DNA of 64,000 nucleotides, from assembly GCF_001421765.1 (NCBI RefSeq), contig NZ_LMLA01000001.1:533048-597047 (forward strand), in the 5' to 3' direction. This stretch comes from Sphingomonas sp. Leaf32 (lineage in GTDB: Bacteria; Pseudomonadota; Alphaproteobacteria; Sphingomonadales; Sphingomonadaceae). The notes below the pieces were generated by a model that saw only the letters and a program-made list of their open reading frames with translations, was not told the origin of the DNA and did no database searches. Shown here piece by piece: positions 17,239 through 26,217 of the stretch (positions are counted from its first letter, which is position 1; each line of letters starts with the position of its first letter). The translations under genes and the position numbers were made by a program.

Positions 17239-17930
17239 GCGGCGTCGAGCGTAGCCCAGATCGGCAGATGATCCGATGCCTTGCGTGCAGCGGCGCTGTG
17301 ATGGGTGCCCGAATCGACGACGCGCAGTTCGCCCGACACCATGATCCGGTCGAGCCGCCCGACGGGATGGCGGGCATGAAAGCTCGGCCCGGTTTCGGCG
17401 AAGCAATGATTGCGCCCGAAATCGCGCAGGCACCCCGATTGCGGCGTCCATTCGTTCAGGTCGCCCATCAGCACGCTGGGCAGCGGCGGCTGACAGCCAT
17501 CGACGTCGTGCAGGATCGCATGGGCCTGCTTGCGTCGCCACAGCCCGGACAGGTCGAGATGCATCCCCACCACCCGCAGCGTCATGCCGTTCAGCGTCAC
17601 ATCGGCCCGCACCGCCCCGCGCGGCTCCAGCGCGGGGATCTCGATCCGGCGCGGGGCGCTGATCGTCGCTTCCTTGCGCACCAGCAGCGCATTGCCGTGC
17701 CAGCCCATCGACTGCGCCCGGATCGCGATCGGCACCGCCTTCCACGGGCTATGGTCGTCCAGCATGTGCAGCGGGATGACCCCGGCGCGCTCACCCAGCC
17801 GGCGGTCGCATTCCTGCAGCGCGATGATGTCGGCATCGACCTCGCGCAGCACTTCGAGTGTGCGTTCGGGCATACGGCGGCGATCGGTCCCGATCGCCTT
17901 GCGCATGTTATAGCTGGCTACCTTTATCAT
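17235..17930 (-). CDS. Endonuclease/exonuclease/phosphatase family protein
   Basis: This 231-residue protein carries the full EEP-fold motif set: N8 (SYNMRK), E-C-D in IIALQECDRR, H in VVGMHLDLSG, D-x-N in MGDLNEW, D in GRLDRIM and the terminal SDH in KASDHLPIWA. It is a metal-dependent phosphoesterase with unknown substrate. It is coupled by an ATGA overlap to the patatin gene, so a shared role in phospholipid turnover is possible. It has no signal peptide. Confidence 0.88.
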   Translation of the reverse strand: MIKVASYNMRKAIGTDRRRMPERTLEVLREVDADIIALQECDRRLGERAGVIPLHMLDDHSPWKAVPIAIRAQSMGWHGNALLVRKEATISAPRRIEIPALEPRGAVRADVTLNGMTLRVVGMHLDLSGLWRRKQAHAILHDVDGCQPPLPSVLMGDLNEWTPQSGCLRDFGRNHCFAETGPSFHARHPVGRLDRIMVSGELRVVDSGTHHSAAARKASDHLPIWATLDAA

Positions 17931-17996
17931 CGTTCACCGCTCAACGTCAGGGCGACCGATTTCGTTTCGCCTCCGGGGTCGAAGGGCGCCGAAAGC

Positions 17997-18914
17997 TCAG
18001 GAAGCGACGACGGCCTCGGGCTGGACGATGACGCTGCGCGGTTCGACGTCCTTCAGCAGCCATACGTTCCCGCCGATCACCGCCCGGTCGCCGATCCGCA
18101 CCCGGCCAAGGATCGTCGCCCCGGCATAGATGACCACATCGTCGCCGACGATCGGGTGGCGGGGAATGCGTTCGGCAAAGGGGCCGGTCGCCTCGCGTAG
18201 TTCCGACCGGCGCGGCGTCCGTGCGCCCAGCGTCACATGCTGGTACAGCCGCACGCGCGCGCCGATGACGGCGGTCTCGCCGATGACCACGCCGGTGCCA
18301 TGGTCGATGAAGAAGCCGGGGCCGATGGTCGCGCCGGGATGGATGTCGATGCCGGTGCGCTCATTGGCGATCTCCGACATGATCCGCGCCACGATGGGCG
18401 CGCCCAGCGAGTCCAGTTCGTGGGCAAGGCGGTGGTGCAGGATCGCGGTCGCGCCCGGATAGCAGATCAGAATCTCGTCGACGCTGCGTGCGGCGGGATC
18501 GCCGCGAAAGATCGCCGCGACATCGGTATCGAGCAGTGCACGTACCCGCGACAGCGTACCGGCGAACAGCCGGACGATCTCCGCCGGGCGGTCCGCCGCG
18601 GCCTCGATCCCCGCCGCGTCGCGCCAATAGGCGAATTCGGCGACGATCGCCGTTTCCAGCAGCGCGAACGCCTCGATCAGCCGGTCGGCGACGAACGCGT
18701 CCTCCGCCTTCGCCTCCCCGCAAAAGCCGCCGATCCGCGCCGGGAACAGCGCCGCCGCCAACAATTCGACCGCGCGGGCGAGCGGCGCGCGGCGCGGAAA
18801 GTCGCCCGGCTGTCGCCGGCTGGGCTGCGCCTGTCGCCAAGCCATGCGCGCGCTCGACAGGGCACGGGTGGCGTGGTCGACCGCGCGGCGTCGTTCGTCA
18901 TCGCTCTGGGTCAT
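17997..18914 (-). CDS. Serine O-acetyltransferase (EpsC/CysE type)
   Basis: This 305-residue protein makes O-acetylserine from serine and acetyl-CoA, the entry step of cysteine synthesis. The C-terminal left-handed beta-helix is clear (GIDIHPGATIGPGFFIDHGTG, VVIGETAVIGARVRLYQHVT, HPIVGDDVVIYAGATILG). Length and the helical N-terminal half resemble the longer EpsC-type enzymes rather than the 270-residue E. coli CysE. The frame is open 50 codons upstream, but MTQSDDERRR at 18914 is the sensible start. Confidence 0.87.
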   Translation of the reverse strand: MTQSDDERRRAVDHATRALSSARMAWRQAQPSRRQPGDFPRRAPLARAVELLAAALFPARIGGFCGEAKAEDAFVADRLIEAFALLETAIVAEFAYWRDAAGIEAAADRPAEIVRLFAGTLSRVRALLDTDVAAIFRGDPAARSVDEILICYPGATAILHHRLAHELDSLGAPIVARIMSEIANERTGIDIHPGATIGPGFFIDHGTGVVIGETAVIGARVRLYQHVTLGARTPRRSELREATGPFAERIPRHPIVGDDVVIYAGATILGRVRIGDRAVIGGNVWLLKDVEPRSVIVQPEAVVAS

Positions 18915-19026
18915 CGGACGGACTCGGATATGAAAGGGGCCGGGCGGCAGCTGCCGTCCGGCCCGAGTTGCGCTTAGGGAGCTAACCAAAGCGATGCGGA
19001 AGGCCACGCCGGAGCGCGGCGAAAAC

Positions 19027-19281
19027 TCAAAGGCCCGCGGCGTTCGCCACCGGATCGGCGGCATTCACCGCCGCCTCGTTCAGCACGACATTATCACCGG
19101 GCAGGGCGATGTCGTTGCCGAACGCCGTGTCGTTCGCCAGCGGTTCGTCGAGCGACGTCAGGTTCGTCTCGACCACGGCGTTGTCGGCAGCGGCATTCTC
19201 GGCGGCGGTGTTACCCGAACACGCCGCGAGGCCCAGCAGCGCGACAGCCGCGAACGGTGCAAAATATAGCTTCAAACCCAT
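19027..19281 (-). CDS. Small Asn/Ala-rich lipoprotein
   Basis: This 84-residue protein has a typical lipoprotein signal (FAPFAAVALLGLAACSGN, lipobox LAAC). The mature part is rich in Asn, Ala and Asp (TAAENAAADNAVVETNL) with no recognised domain. The start at 19281 has a GGGGAG ribosome site; longer in-frame starts lie in non-protein-like sequence. It is probably envelope-anchored, function unknown. Confidence 0.72.
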   Translation of the reverse strand: MGLKLYFAPFAAVALLGLAACSGNTAAENAAADNAVVETNLTSLDEPLANDTAFGNDIALPGDNVVLNEAAVNAADPVANAAGL

Positions 19282-19452
19282 GTCTCCCCGTTTCAGGACC
19301 GCCGGTGTCGGCGATGTCGAACCCCGTTGTAAGGGGTCGGTCGGGGCGGGGAATAATCCCATTACTTTAGTGGGGTATTGTTCCGCTATCAACGAACCGC
19401 TAACAGCCGCCGGCAGCGCGGAGAGATCGGCGATGTGCGGAGAATGGCGGGG

Positions 19453-19528
19453 TGGTGGAGCTGAGGGGAATCGAACCCCTGACCTCTGCAGTGCGATTGC
19501 AGCGCTCTCCCATCTGAGCTACAGCCCC
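19453..19528 (-). tRNA. tRNA-Ala (anticodon CGC)
   Basis: A 76-nt cloverleaf reads on the minus strand. The acceptor is GGGGCTG/CAGCTCC with one G-T pair, D-arm GTAGCTCAGATGGGAGAGC, anticodon stem CTGCA/TGCAG with loop ATCGCAC (anticodon CGC), T-arm with GGTTCGATTCC, and a genome-encoded CCA end. Confidence 0.95.
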
Positions 19529-19769
19529 GCCCCGTCCCGGACATCGCCGGGGCCGTTCCCTTAGCGGCCCCAAAATGCGGATGCAACGGGTCTCGCGCTT
19601 TTCCGGATCAAAATCACAGGCCAGCATCCGGTCGCTGCGGCGAACCCCTTCGTCGTGCGCGTTCGGACAGGCTGGAACCATCCGCCGGGTCGGTGCTTCT
19701 CTGGATACGACATGGCAGCGCACGACGCTGCTGCGCCGCGATAACATGAACCATCTGCAGGAGATTTTC

Positions 19770-20906
19770 ATGGGCTATGATCGCTATCCCCGCGACGACG
19801 ACTGGTCGCGGAACACCCGCAACGACGACAATCGGTGGCGCGACCGGGACGATCGCGGACGCGGCGGTTACGGCGCACAGGGTTATGGCAGCCAGGGCTT
19901 CGGCAGCGGATCGCAGCAGCGCGATGATCGCGGCAGTCGCGACCATTATGGCGGACGGTCCTCCTACGGATCGAGCTATGGCGCGGATCGTGACCGGGGC
20001 CATGGCAACCGCGACTTCGACTATGCCGATCGCGGATCGCGCAGCTACGGCACGCAGGGTGGCAGCTATGGCGGCGACCGCCAGCGCTTCGGCGACCAGG
20101 GCGAACGCGATGCCCGGTACGGCGGCGACCGGTTCCGTGGCGATCGTCAGCGCGACGATCTCGACTATGATACGTCGGATCGTGGATTCCTCGCCCGTGC
20201 CGGCGACGAGGTCCGTTCGTGGTTCGGCGACGAAGAAGCCGAGCGTCGTCGTGAGCGAGACCAGCGCTATGACGAGCAGATGGCACGCTATGACGACCGT
20301 CACGGTGACCATGCCTATCGGTCGTGGCGCGATACGCAGGTCAGCGCGTTCGACCGCGACTATGACGAATATCGTCAGGAGAATTCGGCGCGGTTCCAGA
20401 ATGAGTTCAACGCATTCCGCACCGAACGCCAGACGCAGCGCGACAGCCTGACCCGCGTGACCGAGCATATGGAAGTCGTCGGATCGGATGACGAACATGT
20501 CGGCACCGTGGACAAGGTGCGCGGCGACCGCATCATCCTGACGAAGAGCGATCCAGACGCCGGTGGCCATCACCATTCGATCCCGTCGCGCTGGGTGTCC
20601 GCGGTCGAAGGCAAGGTGAAGCTGCGCAAGACCGCCGCCGAAGCCAAGCAGGCATGGCGGGACGAAGAGCAGCAGCAAGCCATGTTCGGCAACCCGTCGC
20701 AGCAGGGCTATGGCAGCGATCGGTTCGGCAGCCAGAACCGTGACGACGACCGTACGCGCGAGGCCAATCGCTATGGTACGTCGACGACGACCGGACAGGC
20801 GCTTGGCGCGGGTAACTCGACCACGGCGGGAACCGGCGTGACCGGCACGACGACCGGTGGCGATACCGGCACCAACCTCAACCGCAGCTTCCCCGGAACC
20901 TATTGA
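19770..20906 (+). CDS. DUF2171 domain protein with long Arg/Asp/Gly-rich disordered region
   Basis: This 378-residue protein. Residues 1 to about 140 are a low-complexity R/D/G/Y/S-rich region (many RDDR, GYGSQG and SYG motifs). A charged helical stretch (about 150-215, SWFGDEEAERRRERDQRYDE) follows, then a DUF2171-like domain (about 230-295, EHMEVVGSDDEHVGTVDKV ... HHSIPSRWVSAVEGKVKL) and a Gly/Thr/Asn-rich tail. Start 19770 has GGAG seven bases before it; an in-frame ATG at 19746 is an alternative. A PRC-barrel/stress-related role is often suggested for DUF2171 but not demonstrated. A strong terminator follows. Confidence 0.8.
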   Translation: MGYDRYPRDDDWSRNTRNDDNRWRDRDDRGRGGYGAQGYGSQGFGSGSQQRDDRGSRDHYGGRSSYGSSYGADRDRGHGNRDFDYADRGSRSYGTQGGSYGGDRQRFGDQGERDARYGGDRFRGDRQRDDLDYDTSDRGFLARAGDEVRSWFGDEEAERRRERDQRYDEQMARYDDRHGDHAYRSWRDTQVSAFDRDYDEYRQENSARFQNEFNAFRTERQTQRDSLTRVTEHMEVVGSDDEHVGTVDKVRGDRIILTKSDPDAGGHHHSIPSRWVSAVEGKVKLRKTAAEAKQAWRDEEQQQAMFGNPSQQGYGSDRFGSQNRDDDRTREANRYGTSTTTGQALGAGNSTTAGTGVTGTTTGGDTGTNLNRSFPGTY

Positions 20907-20932
20907 GCGGTTCCCGAGCGGCGACGGACGGA

Positions 20933-20963
20933 GGGGCGCGGGAAACCGCGCCCCTTTGTTTTT
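20933..20963 (+). terminator. Rho-independent terminator after the DUF2171 gene
   Basis: GGGGCGCGG, a GAAA loop and CCGCGCCCC form a perfect 9-bp stem, followed directly by TTTGTTTTT. It lies 27 bp past the stop codon. Confidence 0.93.
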
Positions 20964-21013
20964 ATTGGGCCGCGCACTAGGTTGCGGTCAGAAACTGATA
21001 TGGAGCATCGAAC

Positions 21014-22003
21014 ATGGCCAAGGCGTGGCATCTGGTACGGCGACCACAGGGAATGCCGGTGATGGACGACTTCGCGTTCCGCGACCTGCCGCGGCGCGAT
21101 CTGGCCGAGGGCGAGGTGCGCATCGCCAATCGCTGGCTATCGGTCGACCCCTATATGCGCGGCCGCATGAACGACGTGAAAAGCTATGTTCCACCGTTCC
21201 AGCTGGACGCCCCGATGGAGGGCGGCGCGGTCGGCGAGGTGATCGAGAGCCGTGCCGCCGACCTGCCGGTCGGTACCCGCGTGCAGCATATGGCGGGCTG
21301 GCGCGACGAAGCCATCGTTCCGGCGAAGGGCGTGCAGAAGCTGCCCGACATCGACCTGCCCGAACAGGCGTTCCTCGGTGCACTCGGCCTGACCGGCATG
21401 ACCGCATGGTTCGGCCTGCTGGCGGTGGCCGAGGCGAAGCCCGGCGAAACGGTGTTCGTGTCGGCGGCGGCCGGAGCGGTCGGTTCGGTCGTGGTGCAGA
21501 TCGCCAAGGCCAAGGGCATGACCGTCATCGGATCGGCTGGCGGTGCGGAAAAGGTCGAATGGGTCCGCTCGCTCGGCGCCGATCACGTTATAGATTACAA
21601 AGGTGATGTGCCGCTGGCGAAGGCGCTGGGTTTGGCCGCGCCGGACGGGATCGACGTGTATTTCGACAATGTCGGCGGCGACCATCTCGACGCCGCGCTG
21701 GCCCACTCGAAACAGAATGCGCGGTTTGCGATCTGCGGCATGATCGACGGCTATAACGCGTCGCAGCCGATTGCCCTGCGCTACCTTATGCGCGTCATCG
21801 CCGCCCGCATCCGCATCCAGGGCTTCATCGTCAGCGACTTCCTCGGTCGCATCGGCGAGTTCCAGCAGGGCATGGGCGAGATCGTCGCCAGCGGCAATTT
21901 CCAGCGCGAGGAAACCGTCGTCGAAGGGCTGGAGCAGATGCCCGGCGCGTTCCTGGGCCTGTTCAGCGGGCAGAATCGCGGCAAGATGCTGGTGAAGCTA
22001 TGA
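21014..22003 (+). CDS. NADP-dependent oxidoreductase, CurA/LTB4-dehydrogenase-like MDR family
   Basis: This 329-residue zinc-free medium-chain reductase. N-terminal GroES-like half begins MAKAWHLVRRPQGMP and contains SVDPYMRGRMNDVKSYVPPF, typical of the CurA/PTGR group. The nucleotide-binding half has AAAGAVGSVVVQIAKAKG and later YFDNVGGDHLDAAL. The family reduces alpha,beta-unsaturated carbonyls with NADPH. Substrate unknown. It stands alone between the DUF2171 terminator and a palindromic repeat. Confidence 0.9.
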   Translation: MAKAWHLVRRPQGMPVMDDFAFRDLPRRDLAEGEVRIANRWLSVDPYMRGRMNDVKSYVPPFQLDAPMEGGAVGEVIESRAADLPVGTRVQHMAGWRDEAIVPAKGVQKLPDIDLPEQAFLGALGLTGMTAWFGLLAVAEAKPGETVFVSAAAGAVGSVVVQIAKAKGMTVIGSAGGAEKVEWVRSLGADHVIDYKGDVPLAKALGLAAPDGIDVYFDNVGGDHLDAALAHSKQNARFAICGMIDGYNASQPIALRYLMRVIAARIRIQGFIVSDFLGRIGEFQQGMGEIVASGNFQREETVVEGLEQMPGAFLGLFSGQNRGKMLVKL

Positions 22004-22010
22004 CGTAAAA

Positions 22011-22140
22011 ATCCTCCCCGGCACGGGGAGGGGGACCAGCGAAGCTGGTGGAGGGGGGCGTCGGCACGCACAACCGTTTCGCACGCGGGAAACCCCCTCC
22101 ACCGTCCTTCGGACAGTTCCCCTGCCCGTGCCGGGGAGGA
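22011..22140. repeat. Palindromic repeat family A, copy 2
   Basis: This complete copy starts ATCCTCCCCGGCACGGGG, then GGGGACCAGCGAAGCTGG. It ends CCACCGTCCTTCGGAC ... CCCGTGCCGGGGAGGA. Outer hairpin CCTCCCCGGCACGGGGAGG and a second hairpin flank a middle with the CAACCGTTTCG core. It occupies the gap between the convergent oxidoreductase and 59-residue genes. Confidence 0.88.
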
Positions 22141-22147
22141 CATCAAC

Positions 22148-22327
22148 TCACCGCAGTTTCGCGATCTTTAGCCCGTCTTCCGTTGCGCGGTCCTTGATCG
22201 ACTCCTCGCTGCGGGTCAGCGCCTTGGCGAGCGCCTTCAACGCCATGCCCTTGGCGGCAAGCTGGTGCAGCTTCTGGATTTCATCGGGGCGCCAGGGTTG
22301 GCGGTGACGTTCGAATTTTTCGGCCAT
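22148..22327 (-). CDS. Small HTH-like hypothetical protein
   Basis: This 59-residue basic protein (MAEKFERHRQPWRPDEIQKL...) has a region PDEIQKLHQLAAKGMALKAL, AKALTRSEESIKDRATEDGL that resembles a short helix-turn-helix or Myb-like module. GGAGAAGCGCC precedes the ATG. It follows the YaiI-like gene on the same strand by 10 bp, so it is probably the last gene of that operon. Function unknown. Confidence 0.65.
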   Translation of the reverse strand: MAEKFERHRQPWRPDEIQKLHQLAAKGMALKALAKALTRSEESIKDRATEDGLKIAKLR

Positions 22328-22337
22328 GGCGCTTCTC

Positions 22338-22790
22338 CTATCGATTGCGGGCGAGGCGGACCAGCGCCGTGTCGAGCGCTTGCAGGAACCGCGACCGGTC
22401 GGTCTTGCCGAAGGGCGGCGGTCCGCCAAGCTGCTCGCCGCCCGCGCGCAAATCGGCCATGATCGCGCGGGTGGCGATCGCACCGCCGATCGACGCACCG
22501 GTGAACGCCTTGCCATTGGGCGCCAGCACCGTCGCACCGACCTTCAGGCAGCGATCGGCGAGCAGGATGTCGGCGGTTACGACGACGCAATCCGCGCCGG
22601 CGGTTTCCGCGATCCAGTCGTCGGCGGCGTCGAAGCCGTCGGACACCACGATCCGTTCGACCCATGGCAGCACCGGCACCCGGAAATGGCTGTTGCTGAC
22701 GATCGAGACCCGGACGCCATGGCGTTCGGCGACGCGGTACACCTCGTCCTTCACCGGACAGGCATCGGCATCGACCAGGATGCGCGTCAT
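22338..22790 (-). CDS. YaiI/YqxD (DUF188, UPF0178) family protein
   Basis: This 150-residue protein begins MTRILVDADACPVKDEVYR, the defining DUF188 motif with conserved Asp residues of a PIN/NYN-like fold. Other family blocks are GADCVVVTADILLADRCL and LAPNGKAFTGASIGGAIATR. A nuclease-like role is suspected from the fold but unproven. The ATG overlaps the TGA of the upstream GreA-like gene (ATGA). Confidence 0.88.
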   Translation of the reverse strand: MTRILVDADACPVKDEVYRVAERHGVRVSIVSNSHFRVPVLPWVERIVVSDGFDAADDWIAETAGADCVVVTADILLADRCLKVGATVLAPNGKAFTGASIGGAIATRAIMADLRAGGEQLGGPPPFGKTDRSRFLQALDTALVRLARNR

Positions 22791-23254
22791 GGCTCGATGG
22801 GGCCGGTCTCGATCACCTCGATCGCGTCGCTCCGCCCACCGAAATCGGCGGTTTCGCCCGCCATCAATCCGGTCATCGCCAGCGCCAGCGGCGCGGTGAA
22901 CGGAATGCGTCCCGCCGCCGGATCGGCCTCGTCGCTACCCACCAGTTCGATCGTCTTGCGTTGTCCGTTCAGCGCATAGGTGACCCGCGCCCCGAACGCG
23001 ACTTCGTCCGTCGGGGCAGGGGCGATCTGCGCCGTCGAATGGCGCGTCCGCCAATAGCGCAGGTCGCGCTTGATGGCGGTCGCCCGCTCGGCATCATTGC
23101 CGGCCGCGTCCAGTTCACCTTCCAGCCGCGTAACCTGCGCCGCCATCGCCGCCAGTCCGCGTCGGGTCACCAGATTGGGTCCGGGCGGCAGGGGAAGTTC
23201 GAACCGCGGCTCCTTATGCTCGTCATCATCCTCTCGCCGAAACGCAACGCTCAT
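22787..23254 (-). CDS. GreA/GreB-family protein
   Basis: This 155-residue protein has an N-terminal coiled-coil (GLAAMAAQVTRLEGELDAAG ... AIKRDLRYWRTRHSTAQ) and a C-terminal FKBP-like domain (VTYALNGQRKTIELVGSDEA ... PFTAPLALAMTGLMAGETAD). This is the layout of transcript-cleavage factors GreA/GreB and related polymerase-binding proteins. The coiled-coil tip acidic pair is not obvious, so it may be a Gre-like regulator rather than a cleavage factor. Its ATG shares one base with the upstream TAA (TAATG), and its end overlaps the YaiI-like start. Confidence 0.8.
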   Translation of the reverse strand: MSVAFRREDDDEHKEPRFELPLPPGPNLVTRRGLAAMAAQVTRLEGELDAAGNDAERATAIKRDLRYWRTRHSTAQIAPAPTDEVAFGARVTYALNGQRKTIELVGSDEADPAAGRIPFTAPLALAMTGLMAGETADFGGRSDAIEVIETGPIEP

Positions 23255-24132
23255 TAAATCGTCCCTGAAAACGTGTCGCACCGGGCGGGATCGCCCGTCT
23301 CATAGCCGCGCTTGAGCCAATAGGCGCGCTGGGCCGATGTGCCATGGGTAAAAGTTTCCGGAGACGCGCGATTGCCCTGCAACCGGTCGTCGCCGATCGC
23401 TTCGGCGGCGCGCAGCCCTTCCTCGATGTCGCCCGGCTCCATCCGTCCGCTGCGCTTTGCCCAGACGCCGGCATAGCAGTCTGCCTGCAATTCCAGCCGC
23501 ACCGACTGGGCATTGCCCTGCGCCGTCGGCAGCGTCTGCTGCGCGCGGCTGACGGCTTCGGCCTGTCCGGTCAGGTTCTGGATATGGTGGCCGACCTCGT
23601 GTGCGACGACATAGGCTTGCGCGAAGTCGCCGCCCGCGCCGAAGCGCTGCGACAATTCGCGGAAGAAGCCGGTGTCGAGATATACGCCGCGATCGGGCGG
23701 GCAATAGAAAGGCCCCATCGCCGATTGCGCCGCGCCGCATCCCGACTTTCCATTATCCTGATAGAAGCGCAGGCGGGGCGGGGTGTAGCGTGCGCCCTGC
23801 TCGGCATAAATCTGGCCCCAGACCTGCTCGGTTGATTTCAGCACGCGGCAGGCGAACAATTCCTCCGCCGTATCGCACGGCACGTTGTTCTGCGCCGACC
23901 CCTGCTGCGCGGTCGGCGCCTGCGACCCTCCGCCGATCAGACCACCGCCGCCCGAAAACATCAGAAAGGCGACGCCGATAATGGCGATGATGCCGATCGT
24001 GCCGCAGCCAAGTCCGCGTCCGAGCAGCAGCGGGAGCAGGCCCAGCAGGTTGAACCCGCCGCCGCCCATGCCGCCGCCGCCTCGGCCGAGATCGTCGACA
24101 TTGCTGGATGGATCGAGATCGTCGAGGCGCAT
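23254..24132 (-). CDS. Neutral zinc metallopeptidase (YpfJ family)
   Basis: This 292-residue protein starts MRLDDLDPSSNVDD, then has a glycine-rich stretch, a membrane anchor (about 42-60, GCGTIGIIAIIGVAFLMF) and a peptidase domain with HEVGH at 178-182. It matches the YpfJ/zinc-metallopeptidase (Pfam Zn_peptidase) family and probably faces the periplasm. Natural substrate unknown. First gene of a four-gene minus-strand operon with GreA-like, YaiI-like and HTH-like genes. Confidence 0.9.
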   Translation of the reverse strand: MRLDDLDPSSNVDDLGRGGGGMGGGGFNLLGLLPLLLGRGLGCGTIGIIAIIGVAFLMFSGGGGLIGGGSQAPTAQQGSAQNNVPCDTAEELFACRVLKSTEQVWGQIYAEQGARYTPPRLRFYQDNGKSGCGAAQSAMGPFYCPPDRGVYLDTGFFRELSQRFGAGGDFAQAYVVAHEVGHHIQNLTGQAEAVSRAQQTLPTAQGNAQSVRLELQADCYAGVWAKRSGRMEPGDIEEGLRAAEAIGDDRLQGNRASPETFTHGTSAQRAYWLKRGYETGDPARCDTFSGTI

Positions 24133-24213
24133 GGGCGGCAGTCCGGTCGTTGAAGCTGCGTACTGAAATGCGCGAAACGGTCACGATGTTGCAACCACCG
24201 GCCATGAAATCGG

Positions 24214-24244
24214 TTGAAGGGGCGTTGAACCCCGTTCGTATAAT
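24214..24244 (+). promoter_or_regulatory. Possible promoter for the patatin-bdhA operon
   Basis: A consensus TATAAT at 24239-24244 is preceded by TTGAAG at 24214-24219, with a 19-bp spacer that is slightly long. The predicted transcript start falls just before the ATG at 24261. Only one half of this is strong. Confidence 0.4.
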
Positions 24245-24260
24245 GCGCAAAGTACCCTCG

Positions 24261-25421
24261 ATGGCTGAAGCTGATCCCCGTTTGCGCCGAAAATCTCCCA
24301 CCGGACTGCCCTTGCCCGACTGCGTGGCGCTGGTGTTGCAGGGTGGCGGTGCGCTGGGCAGCTACCAGGCCGGGGTGATCGAACGGCTGGGCGAATCGCA
24401 GATCGAGATCGACTGGGTCGCCGGCATCTCGATCGGCGCGATCAATGCCGCGATCTTCGCCGGCAACCCGCCCGAGCGGCGGATCGAACGGCTGCGGCAG
24501 TTCTGGGAAACGGCGGCGGGCGTGCTGCCCTGGTTCCCGATCCTGCCCGACGACCGCGTGCGCGAATGGGTGCATGAATGGTCGGCTGGCGTCGTACTGG
24601 CGACCGGAGTGCCCGGCTTTTTCTGCCCACGCGGGATAGCGCCGCAATTTGCCACGCCGGGATCGCCGGGGGCGCTCAGCTATTACGACACTGCCCCTTT
24701 GCGCGAGACGTTGGACACGCTGGTCGACTGGGACCTCGCCAATGACGGCCCGGTGCGGTTGTCGGTCGGCGCGGTGGACATCGAAAGCGGCAACTTCGCC
24801 TATTTCGACAGCGCCCGCGAACGGATCGATGCGCGGCATATCATGGCATCGGGCGCATTGCCGCCGGGCCTGCCGCCGGTCGAGATTGACGGGCGCTGGT
24901 ATTGGGACGGCGGCTTGGTCAGCAACACCCCGCTGACCCACATCCTCGACCATCAGCGCGATCCGATGCTGGTGTTTCAGGTCGATCTGTTTTCCGCTGA
25001 GGCCGACCTGCCGCGCACGATCGGCGACGTGGTGGCGCGGGAAAAGGAGATACGCTTTTCCAGTCGCACGCGGCAGGTGACCGCCGAACGGTTGCGTTTG
25101 CGGCAGGAGCGCGAGCTGATCCGGCGGCTGGTGAACAAGCTGCCGGACGAACTGCGCGACGATGCCGATGTCCGCGCGCTGGAGGCGATGGCCGACGAAC
25201 ATCCGCTCAGCCTCGTCCATCTGATTTACCGCGCGAACCGTTGGGAAGGCGGCGCACGCGACTATGAATTTTCGACGCGTGCGATGCAGGAACACTGGGC
25301 TGCAGGTCGCGCCGCCATTGCCGAGACGATGGCCAATGCCCGTGTCGTCGCTGAAAACATTCTCGACGGGCGCACCGCCGCGTTCGACCTCACCCATCCG
25401 CTTCACAAACGCCAAGGATAA
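24261..25421 (+). CDS. Patatin-like phospholipase family protein (DUF3734-type C-terminus)
   Basis: With the start at 24261 this is a 386-residue protein. The patatin core shows LQGGGALGSYQAGV (oxyanion hole), nucleophile Ser in GISIGAINAAI and the catalytic Asp in YWDGGLVSNTPL. The C-terminal part (RTRQVTAERLRLRQERELIR ... YEFSTRAMQEHW) matches the extension found in sphingomonad/rhizobial patatins linked to PHB metabolism. In-frame ATGs at 24168, 24204 and 24243 are alternatives; 24261 is chosen because of the TATAAT just upstream. The bdhA gene begins 3 bp after the stop, suggesting a role in polyhydroxybutyrate or lipid turnover. Confidence 0.85.
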   Translation: MAEADPRLRRKSPTGLPLPDCVALVLQGGGALGSYQAGVIERLGESQIEIDWVAGISIGAINAAIFAGNPPERRIERLRQFWETAAGVLPWFPILPDDRVREWVHEWSAGVVLATGVPGFFCPRGIAPQFATPGSPGALSYYDTAPLRETLDTLVDWDLANDGPVRLSVGAVDIESGNFAYFDSARERIDARHIMASGALPPGLPPVEIDGRWYWDGGLVSNTPLTHILDHQRDPMLVFQVDLFSAEADLPRTIGDVVAREKEIRFSSRTRQVTAERLRLRQERELIRRLVNKLPDELRDDADVRALEAMADEHPLSLVHLIYRANRWEGGARDYEFSTRAMQEHWAAGRAAIAETMANARVVAENILDGRTAAFDLTHPLHKRQG

Positions 25422-25424
25422 TCG

Positions 25425-26210
25425 ATGTTCCTGAAGGGCAAGACTGCGATCGTCACCGGCTCCACGTCCGGCATCGGCCTCGCCTATGCAAAGGCGTTCG
25501 CGGCCGAGGGCGCGACGGTGGTCATCAACGGCTTCGGCGACGAAGCCGCGATCGAGAAGGAGCGCGCCGCGCTGGCGCAGGCGAGCGGGGCCGAGGCACG
25601 CTATGACCCCGCCGACATGACCAAGCCCGAGCAGATCGCGGCGATGGTCGACAAGGCGGCGGCCGAGTTCGGATCGGTCGACATCGTCGTGAACAATGCC
25701 GGCATCCAGCATGTCGCGAAGATCGAGGAATTTCCGGTCGACAAATGGGATGCGATCATCGCGATCAACCTGTCATCGGCCTTCCACATGATCCGCGCCG
25801 CCGTGCCGCACATGAAGAAGGCGGGCTGGGGCCGGATCATCAACACCGCATCGGCGCACAGCTTGGTCGCCAGCCCGAACAAGTCGGCCTATGTCACCGC
25901 CAAGCACGGCCTTGCCGGCCTGACCAAGACCGTCGCGCTGGAAGTCGCGACCTGCGGCATCACCGCCAACTGCATCTCGCCGGGCTATGTGTGGACCCCG
26001 CTGGTCGAGCAGCAAATCCCAGATACGATGGCATCGCGCGGCCTGACCCGCGAGCAGGTGATGAACGACGTGCTGCTGGCAGCGCAGCCGACCAAGGAGT
26101 TCGTCACCGCCGAACAGGTCGCCAGCCTGGCGCTCTATCTGTGCCGGGACGAGGCGAAGGCGATCACGGGTACCAACCTGTCGATCGATGGCGGCTGGAC
26201 CGCTGCGTGA
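25425..26210 (+). CDS. bdhA: 3-hydroxybutyrate dehydrogenase
   Basis: This 261-residue SDR oxidises (R)-3-hydroxybutyrate to acetoacetate with NAD+. Features are TGSTSGIG (11-18), NNAG (about 90-93), Ser143 in TASAHSLVAS and Y156-x3-K160. The segment ASPNKSAYVTAKHGLAGLTK and the C-terminal IDGGWTAA closely match bacterial BdhA. The preceding patatin gene lies 3 bp upstream. Confidence 0.92.
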   Translation: MFLKGKTAIVTGSTSGIGLAYAKAFAAEGATVVINGFGDEAAIEKERAALAQASGAEARYDPADMTKPEQIAAMVDKAAAEFGSVDIVVNNAGIQHVAKIEEFPVDKWDAIIAINLSSAFHMIRAAVPHMKKAGWGRIINTASAHSLVASPNKSAYVTAKHGLAGLTKTVALEVATCGITANCISPGYVWTPLVEQQIPDTMASRGLTREQVMNDVLLAAQPTKEFVTAEQVASLALYLCRDEAKAITGTNLSIDGGWTAA

Positions 26211-26217
26211 TCGCGGC